Shown: one piece after another, positions 1 through 11,480 of the stretch
Layout: every line of letters begins with the position of its first letter
How positions within the stretch are numbered: position 1 is the stretch's first letter
Origin: Annona cherimola
Lineage: Eukaryota; Streptophyta; Magnoliopsida; Magnoliales; Annonaceae
Assembly: GCA_030490835.1 (NCBI GenBank)
Contig: CM059972.1
Span: forward strand, 16,965,764 to 17,029,763
Reading direction: 5' to 3'
Length of the DNA: 64,000 bases
Position numbers and translations under genes: made by a program
The notes under the pieces: generated by a model
The model's input: only the letters and a program-made list of their open reading frames with translations
Told to the model about the DNA's origin: nothing
Databases searched by the model: none

Positions 1-374
1 GGTCTGTAATGGGGAAAAGTTAAAAAGTGAAAAAATAAAAAATTTTCCTATTTTGTCCCCCCCTTTCAATATAATTTTACATTTTAATTACCTATCCTAC
101 CCTCTCTTTTCTATTATTACTTCTGCATTTCAATCATTTTTCACATTTTTTCATACAATTATCCTATCTATTTTATCTCTATTCTCGTTACTACCTAGTC
201 AGTACCCCTTATCTCTATTTTCACATCACTTTTTCAAAATTTTTCCCTATGATTTTTTTGCTTATTTTTTCCCTCAGCATCAAACTTACCTTAGCTGTAG
301 ATTTCGTGCATTGTTTTAGTGCATAAAAAATTCATGTAGTTTGCTGTCTAATAAGTTGTGGTGTTTGACTTTAG
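1..374 (+). other. Intron of NRDE2 (3' part)
   Basis: Sequence before the acceptor AG at 373-374. It is AT- and pyrimidine-rich. Positions of about 85-190 loosely resemble the middle of the Tourist-like MITEs found elsewhere in the window, but no terminal repeats were recognised. The short ORF here is not coding. Confidence 0.6.
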
Positions 375-2642
375 AAAGGAGGATCCAGAGCTTTCATCTA
401 GAATCCTTGCTTGACTATTTTGTAAGACTGCTTCAGAAGCGTAGTCAGCATTTGAAACCGTCCATAGCATGGAAGACCATTTTGCAGGGGCTTCAGACAT
501 ACCCTTATAATCCCAGAACTTTTGCTGCTTTTGTGGAAATTGGCTGCCAATATACTGTGCCCAACAAGCTTCGGCAAATATTTGATGAATATTGCAACAA
601 GTAAGATGCTCTCTCTTCTATTTCTATATGATCCTGGAGAATTTGCTTTCTTAAAAAAGAGGCCCTGAAATCATGGCCTATGATGAATGACTTCTTCAGT
701 TCTTCACTTCTTCTAGATGCTCACATTTGACAATGCATTATTCAATTTTTCTATTGCATAGTTTCAACAGTCATGCATAGCATTGCTTTGTTTTTGAGTT
801 TCTGGCATTCCATGAATTTATTTAGCACTGGAAAACAAAATGCTTCTATGGCTATGTGAGTAACAAAGAGATGGCCTTTACTAGGTTATGCATGTTGTGC
901 CCAAGCAATGCAGATCCAGTCAGCTGTCTGTTCTTGTTCCTTCCATTGTTGGATTGGTGTTATTTCTTTTTCTTTTTTAAATTTTCTCCAAATGCAAAAT
1001 TCAGTGTTAGAAATGCAATTTCAGCTTTCTTCTGATTTACGTAGGCATCCTAGTTTTTGCAACTGGCATTCCAGTAACATATTTGGGATCTCTGTTGCCT
1101 CATTCCTAGTTCATTTCCTCTAGCACCATACAAAAGAGGATTTTGTCACACTGGAAGTTAGCTTAGCACTTTGGTACTTCTATTGACTTCCGAAAGATGG
1201 TAGAACAAGATTTATTTAACTGAATCCAACAGTTAATATAAGCTTTCTTGGGAGTAGCTGATCTGGGAATATTAGTCATCTTGAGGAGCTCCCTTAGGCT
1301 TAGAAGACGTATTATCAACTATGCTAGAGCTATGGCTCGATTGATAATTCTTTAGGTTTGATTCTTTGCTTTGTTAGGGCAATCTTAGGGGATATTGCCT
1401 AAGAGTTTTTTTGTCATTTAGTTAAATATTTGTTGCTCTTATGGGGAAAATCCTTTTTTTTTTTTAATCCATCAATGGAATTTTTTTTTATTGTCTTAAT
1501 TAAATGCCAATGCCAAATAATGGAGTCTGTCACTTTTGAAGTGAACCTAGATTCCCTTTTAAGAGTTCTTTATGTTTCTCCTTTTTTTTTTTCCATTTTT
1601 AAGGCTCAGTTCTGGTTGGTCATGTATATTTATTGTTTTATGTCATTTTATACCTCACTCGGGTTTCACATCTGTTGGTGTGCATGTTTATCTTCAATCA
1701 CTTTGGATTAATTTCTTTTGGAGGCTATATTGTTTTCCTTGCAAATATATTATCTCTGTGCTCATATGATTCACAGGAAGCCCTCTGTTGTTGTTTGGCT
1801 CTTTGCTTTATCCTTTGAACTGGGAAAATTGGGTTCACAGTATAGAATACGCGGTTTATTTGAAAGAGCATTAGCTAATGATCGTTTACAGAAGTCAGTT
1901 ATATTGTGGCGGTGCTACCTTGCTTATGAGCTGAACATAGCACAAAATGCTTCTGCAGCAAGGCGGATCTTTTTCAGGGCTATCCATGCCTGCCCATGGT
2001 AAATAATAACGCACAACATTTATAAATCTTATCAATGATCTCTTGAAAATGCATACATGCATTTGGCTCATGGTTCACACTTGCTAAAGAACTTGCTTTG
2101 CGTAATTGGTGAGAATATATTCTTTGCCAGGCCATTCATGGTATTGTCCATGAACCAAAGAAGCACAGTGGATGGATTACAAGGGCATTTTGTTTGTGTC
2201 CCAGCCTTATTTTTATTTTTTATGGGGCATTTGGATGATTGTTTCCTGATTCTTGTCCTGCATACTTAACAAGAACTGGCTCACACTGTAATTAGTTTGT
2301 GACCAAGTGCTTTTATAACAAGAAAGTGGTTTCAGGTTACAAATTTTTTTTTTTTTTTTTGTAATCTTTATTAATTCATCAGTTAGAAAGTTTACCGAGT
2401 CAAAATCCATAAAATGCAATAAGATTTGTCCAGCCATTATGTTAAATATAGACTTAGGCAAGGTTTGTTCTCTTGTTTCCTGAATTTGTTACAGGTCAAA
2501 AAAGCTGTGGCTTGATGGGTTTCTGAAATTGCACAATGTATTAACAGCAAGGGAACTGTCAGATCTCCAAGAAGTGATGCGAGACAAAGAGCTGCATTTA
2601 AGGACGGATATTTATGAGATCCTATTGCAGGATGATTCGTGA
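375..2642 (+). CDS. NRDE2: NRDE2 C-terminal exons (nuclear RNAi-defective 2 family), 5'-partial gene
   Basis: Three coding exons are seen: 375-600, 1777-1998 and 2495-2642 (stop TGA 2640-2642). All are bounded by AG/GT sites and their phases join cleanly: two bases enter from the missing upstream exon, AA+G makes a Lys codon across intron 1, and TG+G makes Trp across intron 2. The visible part is 197 residues. It holds repeated helical half-a-TPR (HAT) signatures such as RTFAAFVEIGCQY, SVVVWLFALSFELGK and SAARRIFFRAIHACPW, and ends in the family-typical segment KKLWLDGFLKL...DLQEVMRDKELHLRTDIYE. Family knowledge: NRDE2 is a nuclear protein of RNA surveillance and small-RNA-directed silencing; animal NRDE2 binds the exosome helicase MTR4. 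The rest of the gene lies upstream of the window. No lesion is seen, so this is probably an intact, expressed gene. Confidence 0.9.
601..1776 (+). other. NRDE2 intron
   Basis: Long intron with donor GTAAGA at 601 and acceptor CACAG at 1772-1776. T-rich runs occur near 1450-1600. No embedded gene or recognisable transposon was found. Confidence 0.8.
1999..2494 (+). other. Last NRDE2 intron
   Basis: Donor GTAAAT at 1999 and acceptor ACAG at 2491-2494. It contains a T-run at about 2343-2360. No other feature was seen. Confidence 0.8.
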
Positions 2643-3809
2643 TTCTTTAATTAGCTTCACAATGTAGCTTAATGTCCTTGGTGTACAGAGAAATCTATGG
2701 GAGCGTCGGCTGCCCAGATTTTGTGGTTTTGTACTAGTCTGTGCATTATGCTCTCTCTCTCTCTCTCTCTCTCTCTATTTTGTGGTTTTTGAGTATTAAA
2801 TCTACAGCATCTACAGCAGCCATCCTCCTTACCTCTTCCCATGTTCCCTGCAAAGTCTGTGGAAAACGCAGAAAAGAAGCCAACACTGCAAGTCCTAGGA
2901 ATAAGTTCTGACTGTAAAAGCGTCATCAAATTGTAATTTCTGTAATGTACACGGTGAAATGCTCGAGGATATATGGGTATTCTACTTCTTGAGACTCGGC
3001 TTTTCCGTTTTCAAATCCGATCTATTCAGAGAGAGAGGTTTAAAAAACAGTAAACGTACCTGATTAATGGCGTTGGGTTTTTGGCGTTTAAAACTCCTGA
3101 CTTCGTGTATTTACAGAAAGAAAAAAACTTTAGATATTTACTTTTTAAACCCTGACATGTGCATTTGCATTTTTAAATCATGAAATTTTTGGTTAAGCCC
3201 TGAGAAATGTCTAAAATTTCCTTTCACATTTATCAAAACTGAATGTCACCATTTGAAACCTTAATTTGTAGGCTATGGGTAAGATCAATGAAACCAAAGA
3301 TGCGACAGCTTGGAAAAGGGTCCGTTGGGTTAAAAATCTAATAAAATATGGAGGAGTATCTCAGACATTTTACAGAATTTAAAGATTTTTTTTAATACCG
3401 TCAGCATCCCGGGGTTAAAAAGCAACCAAATAAAAAAATTTCAGAGTTTAAAATGTAAATACTTAAACATTGGCATTTTAAAAGTAAATACTCGTGTTCC
3501 TCATTTGATAAAAGTTGTTAAAGGAAGTTCAAAATTTTTTGAAATGGAAGGAGGATTGTGATATGACGTGAAGCTCCGGCAATCCGTGGACCGGACGCGG
3601 CTTCTCTGAGGCACGGGGGCAGTCTGGCAGCCCAACGACTTGTGTTATGGGGAATGTTTTTTTTTTTTTTTTTTTTTTTTTTTTGTTTAAAAAATAAAAA
3701 ACTAGTTCGTGCATTACTTTAGAAAGTTTAAAATATAAAAAAAAACACGGAAAAAAAGGAAAGAAAAAATGACAAGATATTGACAGAAAATTGTGTACAA
3801 AATATTATT
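2643..3809. other. NRDE2 3' UTR/downstream spacer
   Basis: The stretch holds a CT microsatellite at 2751-2776, likely inside the 3' UTR, and a long T-run at about 3658-3684. From about 3030 it is AT-rich spacer. No coding potential is supported. Confidence 0.5.
2751..2776. repeat. (CT)13 microsatellite
   Basis: Uninterrupted CT dinucleotides 109 bases after the NRDE2 stop codon, probably within its 3' UTR. Confidence 0.95.
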
Positions 3810-3829
3810 GATATTAAATGAGCGGCGCT

Positions 3830-3990
3830 GTGCCAGCCGGTTGTAAGGTCAACAGGAATCGATCCTTGGACCTCGGGCAACACTGCCCGGTGAAGAACCG
3901 CCGTTCCTCATCTATTACTTTAGAGGCATTGTTGCTTGGCCCCAACAGGAAAAGGTCCTATGATCGCCAGATTGCTAATAATTGCATGCA
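3830..3990 (-). mobile_element. Possible tRNA-derived SINE fragment
   Basis: On the minus strand a stretch like a pol III B box (AAGGATCGATTCC) follows a GC-rich segment that could hold a degenerate A box. The GC content stands out from the AT-rich surroundings. No 3' tail or target duplication was found, so this is a weak call; a chance match or another repeat is possible. Confidence 0.2.
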
Positions 3991-4209
3991 TATCGTGGTA
4001 GTTTGAAAATGTTTTCTTTTTCAAAATTTTCCGATTTCAGTGGAATGGTCAGCCCTGGATGGCCCCGACTCTTCGTAGCATGATTTGCAATGATGGTTCC
4101 CCGCAGTGGAGTCACGCACGTGGCATTTGCACTCGCAGCACACGTGGGAACCAGTGCCTACTTTCAGATTCACCGTCTCATCTTATGCTTAGATAATCAC
4201 AGCGTGGTG

Positions 4210-5450
4210 TTTTTTTTTTTTTTTTTTTTAAAATTTTAAAAAAACGTTTGTCAACATATAGTGAAAAAAGAAAAAGAAAAAGAAAAATTCTAGGAGACGA
4301 TGGACCAGGAGGCAGATTACAGATTTGCTTACGAAAATACAAGTCACTGTAAATCAGACTCACCGCACTTACTGGTGGAGTGCCCTACCAGAACTGATGA
4401 ATAACCCCTTTACCTGTTGCAATTTCAGCCACCACATGTGCAGCCTTTTTTGCATTTCCAAGCACATGGTTAAAAAAAGACCTTTTCAAAAAATTTGCTT
4501 ATCTCCCTGATATCCTTTAACAAGAATTTAAGCAATAATTCCAACTTCTCTTCTCCTATACATGAATTGATTAAAACAAGAAAATCACTTTCCCGTTCAA
4601 TTCTGTTTATGCCTACTCTCTTACCCACATCAATCAATCCCAGTAAGTAGGCTTTGAACTCCTTCCATAATGGATTGATGACCCCTTTATCTGCCCAGTA
4701 TTTAGCTGCCAAAAATTCCCTATTCCAGTTCCTGATTACCGCACCATAGCTTCTAACCTCTGTCCTTTCTTGACCTCCTGCATCCGCATTAACTTTTAGG
4801 AAGCCCATGGCTGGTTTTATCTACTTTACATGGCTCTCCTCATCTTTATCTTCCCATTGTGAAACAGATTAGATGATTTGAATTGGTGAAGAAATTCAAT
4901 GCACCAAGTTAGTTTGCCATCCAGCTGAATTGGCCCCTCTTCTGCTGTCTCTCTATTTCTAGCATATAGTGATATGGAGGCATAACACGAAAGAGTCCTT
5001 ACCTGAAAATATGTGATGGAGGACCTATTTGAGGTTCCCAAAATTGTGTACTCTACACTTTCTAAACATTGGCCCTTGGGGTAGAAGTTCAACTTTACTG
5101 CATTGCCAAAAAATGTGAAAATTATCCTCCACAGAACTCCTTCCTGGACAAAAGATACACACAATGTTGACAGGAACTCTTCTCTTTCGCAAGTTTACTT
5201 TCGTTGGTAGAGAGTTGATTATCAATCTCCATTCAGAGTGTTGTACTTTATTGGGAGCTTCAGCTTTCCACACAGCCTTCAATAGATCTTCATCCATAGG
5301 ATCAGACTATCTTCCTCCTCGTTGGGGAGTGAGATGTCCTTAATCATCTTCCCCCTCTCATCACCTGAAACCAATTTGATCTCCTCTTCTCTCCGCTTCC
5401 TATACTGCTTGTCAATGAATCTCCCTACTTTCATATCAAATGCAACGGCG
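4210..5450 (-). mobile_element. 5'-truncated, decayed L1-type LINE fragment
   Basis: On the minus strand this encodes the C-terminal end of a plant LINE ORF2. First comes ISLPNEEEDSLILW-like linker, then a zf-RVT domain near 5025-5297 (AEAPNKVQHSEWRLIINSLP, then CIFCPGRSSVEDNFHIFWQC). An RNase H domain follows at about 4320-4808 (LKVNADAGG; the second catalytic position, usually Glu, lies in WKEFKAYLLG; ESD; then HVLGNAKKAAHVVAE in another frame). At least two frameshifts break it. The T-run at 4210-4229 would be the poly(A) tail. The 5' part with endonuclease and most of the RT is missing. Confidence 0.75.
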
Positions 5451-7289
5451 GGTTGTATGATAAAACCACTTCATATTTAATTGAAGACTTGATACAGCAT
5501 AACAAATGCAAAATTGCAAAATCAGTCAAGATCAGTTTCTTCAGCACAGAGAATAACATCAATAAGAACATGAATTCAAAGTTAAAGTAGATGAGAATAA
5601 TGATTACAAAATGAAGTTACTAACACATATGATATACAGAAATATTTGATTAAAATTTGATAAAAACACAAGTGAAAAATGGATTGCAGGCTACTGTAGA
5701 AATTTACCAAGTAAATGGTTAATTTGAGCCCATAATACTATATATAAGCTGAATCAAATTCATTCATCATACTTAAGATCACTTATTGAACAGATAGTAT
5801 GCGTCATCAGTTGTATCTTGGTCCTGTTATATTATTTGGCATGTATGAGACCGGGATGAGGGGTGCTTGCGGCAGTAGTACTGACACGTCGATTTCATTG
5901 CTTCCTGTTGTCGGCAGTTAAAATGGGGTGGCTTTTTCAGAGGTGTTTTTCCACGGCCGGATGAGGTGGGTGTCCTTGTCCCACTCAGTCCTTCCCTTCT
6001 TCTCCTGCTCCCCCATTAAAATTTAAAGCACACCACTTTCTTAGCTGCTGCTGCTGCTCCTCGTGCACGCTGCTGCACACGTACTCGCCTGAGTCGCCTC
6101 ATTTGTCCAACCTTCTCTCGCCTCAAAAAATCTAGATGGAATTTCTTTTAACTGTTCACGGTTTGGATTGAATGAGGATGAGATCAGCACATGACATGTA
6201 AAAACTGTTGTTTTGTATTGGTAACCAGAATAAAAAAGTGTTTTTGAAGATAAAAAAAAATTCTATCTTATCATTGTTCCATCCTCATTCTGTTCAAATT
6301 AGCGAGAGATCACCCATGTGAGCTATAGCCATACATCTTCATTAATTAGTACGTGCCCACTAGTTAGTAACTAAAAGGAAATAATAGCAATCTTGTGTAT
6401 GTATGAAAATGGAGCAATTTGCTCCCCAAGAGACGTTGAAAGCAGACGGCTCAACATGGTGTTTGAATTTGTGAGAAAATTCTTAACTAACATAGCAATG
6501 TGTAAACGTCAACAGCACCAACTACGGGTTGATCCCACAATTTTCATATCTCAATCCATCAAATGAAATTAAATTGGCTGGAGTTGGTATTTGAAGAGTC
6601 CAGATGGGTCACATCAGGAAATATCTATCATTGACTTTATGTGTCATGCCTGAGACTAGGAAAGTTATACATAGGCAACATTTTCTCTGTTTAAGATGAC
6701 ATAAAACATAAAATTATTATTATTTTTTAATCCCCGTTGAGAACGCAGTGCTTGACAGCACAAATGAGAAAGAGGTGGCCGCTCTCAATAAAATAAAAAA
6801 CAAAAAAAAGGAAGCGTAGATCCGATGAATCCTGCATTGACTTTATGATAATATATAATATTCTTTGCATAAAATAAATTGTGAATTTAACCTTAATTAA
6901 AAATGCAACAAAAATTAAAATATAAAGCTAGTTATATTTCCCATTATTTTATGATTTTGCAATTTTTTAATCTATAATTATATAATCCTCACCATTGTTA
7001 TATTTCACATGAATCTTTGGATACATTTGAAAGACTCACTCCCTTCTAGACTCAAGTAAAACCTTAATTATCTTTAACCTTTCAACTTTTTTTTGGTATA
7101 TTACTCTATATATTTTCAAGAATTTCATTTTTAATTGTAAAACTTACTTTGCTAATCTTATTTTTTTTAATTGGAACTTTGCTAATGTTGTTTGATATGC
7201 TTCTAACACTATATTAGCATATAATTATTTCGAATGTATCTTTTTAATACACATCCTATCTAAACACACACTGTAAATATAGTACTGGA
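5451..7289. other. Intergenic spacer
   Basis: AT-rich non-coding DNA. Slightly GC-richer sequence with a short GCT trinucleotide run lies at about 6040-6130. No supported gene or recognisable transposon. Confidence 0.5.
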
Positions 7290-7465
7290 AACTATTGGAG
7301 TGTTGGGGGCAGTCACTGCGGACCCCCACCCCATTCCGATTGCTGAGATCGATGCAAAGCATTTCGTCGAGCGAGTGACACGCATTGTCTGGCGGATGGA
7401 TGATGGGCCGTACAAAGTTGGGAATATTTTGACCTGCCGCAACCCGGACGACAAAAGACATGGAA
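7290..7465. other. GC-rich island of unknown origin
   Basis: About 170 bases of much higher GC content inside AT-rich spacer. An open frame on + (7300-7512) gives residues such as HFVERVTRIVWRMDDGPYKV that I cannot place in a family; the minus strand is also partly open. It could be a relic of a gene, an exon captured by a transposon, or chance. No splice sites or promoter support a live gene. Confidence 0.25.
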
Positions 7466-7479
7466 AAAATTGCATATTT

Positions 7480-8855
7480 TTTAAAGAAAAACTATTTTGT
7501 AGGAAAATATAAAAAATTATTCATCGAAACTAAAATCAATAGTAAGAAAAATTATTTGTTGGGAAGTGGAAAATAATTTTTTTTTTAAAAATAAACAAAA
7601 TTCGTCATTCCTGGATATGGTCTTATATTTTCTTATTTATTTCTTCCTATATTTTCAAATTTCATTCATTACCATTTACCTCCAATGTTTTCATTCATCT
7701 AAAAAAAAAGCCTCACCGTTTACTTTAATTTTGAATTGTCATATTCCGTTGCTATATATATGCAAGGCTTCGTACTTAAAGTGGGCCCCACAGTCCAGTT
7801 AATAAGCCCAGTGTTCGAAGCTCCTGCAGATCTTGACCATCAACGCCTATCCTGGCCCGCTATTTTTCTAGCTATGCTAATCCTTTCCACCCTTGGTCAT
7901 CGCTAATCGCAAACTTTCCTACGCTCTTTTTCAACATTTTTTGGCTGCTGACAAAATGGCCCTGTATTTTTTATTGTTTGAAAATAAATATGTCAAATTT
8001 TCTTTTTTCAAAATTAAAAAATAATCAAATTTCACAAAGGGTGCAATCCAGATGAAGCTCACAATTCTGTAAATTTTTTTTTTGGGACCGTATGAGGTGG
8101 CGATGTTATGTATAATTGCAATTTAGCATAACAGATTTGTAAGTTTCTCACAACAAATTCTACCATTGACTTGATGTAAAGGTTTTAAAAGTCTTTTTTT
8201 TTTTTTTTTTTACTTTCTCTGTAGTTGAAAATTACATGTAGATTGGGTTGAAGATAAAACTTAAAGCCCCTTTTTCATGCCTATTTTGTTGAAAATTACA
8301 AGCATGCATAGCTTGTTTTGCAGAAATATGAAATTTACATGGTTAGTTGCGTAAAATATTGCAGAGTATTTTGCAAAAACCTGGCTTTGGCTTACAAATG
8401 TTTTAACAAAGTGCCGTAGGCGAAGAAATCCATCGGAATTCCGAAGATACGGCCGCAATGTTCACATACACCCACTTCAACTATAGCATGGTTTACGAAT
8501 GGAATCTAACATAAAAAAAAATATTATTATGTGTGTTGGTAATGAAAAAAGTTATAGAAGAATTGAAAAAATAATTATTATATTTAAAAAATAAGTAGGT
8601 ATTTTTTAAGAATAAAAAAATGTAATCTTTATCCTCATCTCCTTCCATTTGTGAACAGTTCTTAACATATATACTTACTTAAGATATATTGCATGTACGA
8701 ACACATCTGTCACGTATCTTGCAAGAGGTAAAATGATCGATGTGAAGAGAATCTGTGAAATATCTAATATCCGGCCCGGAGCAAGACATAATTAAAGCCA
8801 TATATACAGACATGCGCCAAAAGTATCACCAAACAAAAAGCACTAAACATTCACA

Positions 8856-8858
<3 letters not shown>
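7480..8858. other. Intergenic spacer
   Basis: AT-rich, with a T-run at about 8193-8210. No supported gene was found on either strand. Confidence 0.5.

Positions 8859-8902
<44 letters not shown>
8859..8902. repeat. (AT)22 microsatellite
   Basis: Perfect AT dinucleotide array directly bordering the Micron-like element on its left. A shorter TA array lies on the other side (9247-9266). Confidence 0.95.
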
Positions 8903-8904
<2 letters not shown>

Positions 8905-9246
8905 GATTTATTCCGATGCATGCGACTGCACCGTGCAGTCCATGCACTGTGGGCCCCACCTGATCATAAATGGAAAATCCACCACACCCATTGTATTTAG
9001 AATTGTTCACAGCATACAAATTTTCATCCAAATCCAACATGTATATAGTCCCCATCTTAAAATGGTGCAAAATCAACGTAATAAAATAGTTTAATGTAAA
9101 TATCAAGTTTAAAGTGGTTTTTTCAACATCTAAACCGTCTAAAGTATGATTTATATATGGATAAATGAGTGTATAAAGTTTCATTACAATCTAACATGTG
9201 TGGGGTCCATTTTACAGATGCAGTCCGACTGCACACGATCAGGTCT
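8903..9246 (+). mobile_element. Micron-like MITE, copy 1 (TA-microsatellite inserted)
   Basis: A 344-bp element flanked on both sides by (TA)n arrays. Its ends carry short GC-rich inverted motifs (GCGACTGCACCGTGCAGTCC at left, GCAGTCCGACTGCAC at right) and a 'gggccccacc' motif lies near the left end. The middle matches the copies at 13425-13804 and 16998-17370, for example the shared segment TTTTCAACATCTAAACCGTC and its variants. No coding capacity. The rice Micron family is known to sit in (TA)n tracts, which is the basis for the name. Confidence 0.7.
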
Positions 9247-9266
9247 CTATATATATATATATATAT

Positions 9267-10374
9267 TTGGGTGTCATGTGCGCCGAAATAAATAAATAAT
9301 TACGTACGTACTCTCCTCTGTGACTTAGAAAGCAGCGCAGATAGTGGCCAGATCAGGTTCATTTGCTCGAAATGAAGAAGGATGATGTCAGCTGGTTAGC
9401 CTTGTGTTTTTAGAGGACATATACCCAATCCACTCCACGCTACACCCCAATCAGCCCTTTACAATAATATAATATGGTTTGCATGGCCGCTGAAAAGGGA
9501 AGATTGAACTGAGTGTGAGATGAGAGCATTTGAGTTTTCGGTAAAATGGCATTTGGATGCTATTGAGAATGTTCAGCTGTACGTACGCACTAAGAGTAAA
9601 TCGTTTACAGGCTCCAGGTGGGTGTGTCCTGGGGTTGGAGGAGACACCACAGACAGCACAAATCCATTTGCACAAAGGGGGATTTAAAGCCTAAAGAACA
9701 GGCCTGGCACTGGCAAGTGGCACAGACACCAAAGAGCAACAAAGATTTTGAGAACTTTTGTCCAGTAGCCAAAGCTATGGCACAAGACTCCACCTTCTTG
9801 TCTATCTGCGACGTTACCTCCATGACTCTCCTTTTTTTTTTTCTTACCAAGCCAACGTTTTAATCAATAAAAGCAAAAAGAAAAGATAAAATGCAAAATA
9901 AAATATACCCAAATGCAAATTTTAGTGCTTTAATTTGCCTGCCTCTGTAAATTAATTTGGGTTGCTTGCGCATATATGCATCGTTCATGTTTTTTTTTTT
10001 TAAAAAAAAATGGTCATCGTTCATGTTTTAGTGTATGGACATTTGATTTTAAAGTTTTTTTTTTTTTTTTTTTTCCTGGCCTTCCTTAAAGATACATAAT
10101 GATGATTCTATATTGTGTATATGTAAGCAACTTTCATAATTTACCTATGATTTATATATTTAAACAATTGTAATGTGACCCACAGAATTTTGATTAAAAT
10201 GATTTTAATATCATAACAGAAAAATGATGCGTTATAATTATTAATTAAGGTGGGCCTAATAGAAGAGCTTCCATTAAATTATGAACAGTTTTTAGCTAGC
10301 ATTATGCAGGGACAGAACAGATTAATTTCCACCACACAAATCAGGTGATAATAATTAATAACAGAAATAAAAAG
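9267..10374. other. Intergenic spacer upstream of XRI1
   Basis: Mostly AT-rich, with T-runs near 9992 and 10058-10074. Overlapping ORFs on both strands near 9605-9863 look like chance. No supported feature. Confidence 0.4.
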
Positions 10375-10640
10375 CAACCTAACAGGTGTAAGTCCACAAT
10401 CCAAAGGACTTACAGGTGTCAGCCACGAAGAGAGAGCGGTCAACTTCAGGTGGGGCCCAGCAGCAGAGAGGAGTCCAGGATGCCACGTCCTCGCGACGCC
10501 TTGCCGAGGTGGGCCCCCACAGAGAAATCCCGCATGCAAGGTAGACAGCGGGTCGGGTTCAGACTTGGACGCAGGTAGTGGGGCCCACAAGGGGTCCGGT
10601 TAGGCCGATGGCCGTGAAAAAGCCAAAGCGGTTGGTTAGA
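10375..10640. promoter_or_regulatory. GC-rich block, possible distal XRI1 regulatory region
   Basis: About 260 bases of high GC with palindromic gtggggcccac-type motifs and a GCCACGTC (ACGT-core, G-box-like) site near 10481. It lies 0.85-1.1 kb before the XRI1 start codon. It could be a distal promoter segment, a CpG-rich leader of an unseen transcript or a repeat. ORFs on both strands here are short and not family-like. Confidence 0.25.
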
Positions 10641-10690
10641 TCCCTCTCGCCTGTCGGTACACGAAGAAGAAAGCGTGGAAGAAATTCGAC

Positions 10691-10735
10691 AAAAAAAAAA
10701 AAAAAAAAAAAAAAAAGAAGAAGAAGAAGAAAGGA
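10691..10735. repeat. A-run plus GAA repeats
   Basis: A pure A tract is followed by several AGA/GAA triplets. Purine-only low-complexity DNA; the basic ORFs reading through it are artefacts. Confidence 0.9.
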
Positions 10736-11411
10736 AAAGAGGCATGCAATAGCAACAGGAGCAGCAAAAGATGGAGACTAGAGGGGGAAAAAATAAAAAA
10801 TAAAAGGAAAAAGAAAAGAAAGCCAGTAGTAGTGTTATGTTTGAAATCTGTCCTGTCGTCGATCGAGCACGTCTCCTGTGCTACTCCCTTTTAGGCGTTT
10901 CACAGCATCATGCCTAGCAATTATTCAGTCCCCCAACATTCATCACTCCACCCCACATGCAATTTCAAATGCTGCCGCATTACAAAAAAGAAAATCAGTT
11001 AAGAGGTGGGATCCACACCCTCAAAACACAATCTCAGGTTCTCATATTTTCCTTTGCCATCTCATCATAATATTACTTTGGCAGCTAGCTAGCTATACCA
11101 TATGACAACCTAAATCAATGATCCTGGCCGTTCAGGCTGCTGGGCATGTAAATCAAGCAATGCCAGATCAAACAAGTTGATATTATGAGAACAGACAAAG
11201 ATCTGGATGGTCAGGATTGAGATGATGAAAAGAACTTTTAGTGGATTTGGATCGCGTACGACTAGACATTCGGAGAAAATGAAGACCGTAGCGAATCACG
11301 AGAAAGATGGAAAGCCACCAGCCCAGCACCATTGTTTTTATTTTGGATATTTTTTTTCAATGAGTAGTTTGTTTGGACATGACATGGCATTGACTGACCG
11401 TGTTCAATTGA

Positions 11412-11419
11412 TATAAAAA
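11412..11419 (+). promoter_or_regulatory. TATA box of XRI1
   Basis: TATAAAAA lies 62 bases before the chosen XRI1 start codon. Initiation about 30 bases downstream would leave a short leader of roughly 35-40 bases. Confidence 0.5.
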
Positions 11420-11480
11420 AAACGCAAGTTTCCATGAGTGTTTTGGGAAAGGCAAAGGAGTACTCTTGTTCTTTCTGGGA

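Noticed and set aside
2213..2461. Minus-strand ORF within NRDE2
   Set aside because: It lies in an intron of a well-supported gene and is AT-rich.
10279..10781. Overlapping ORFs on both strands
   Set aside because: They arise from GC-rich and poly-A/GAA low-complexity DNA; no family resemblance.
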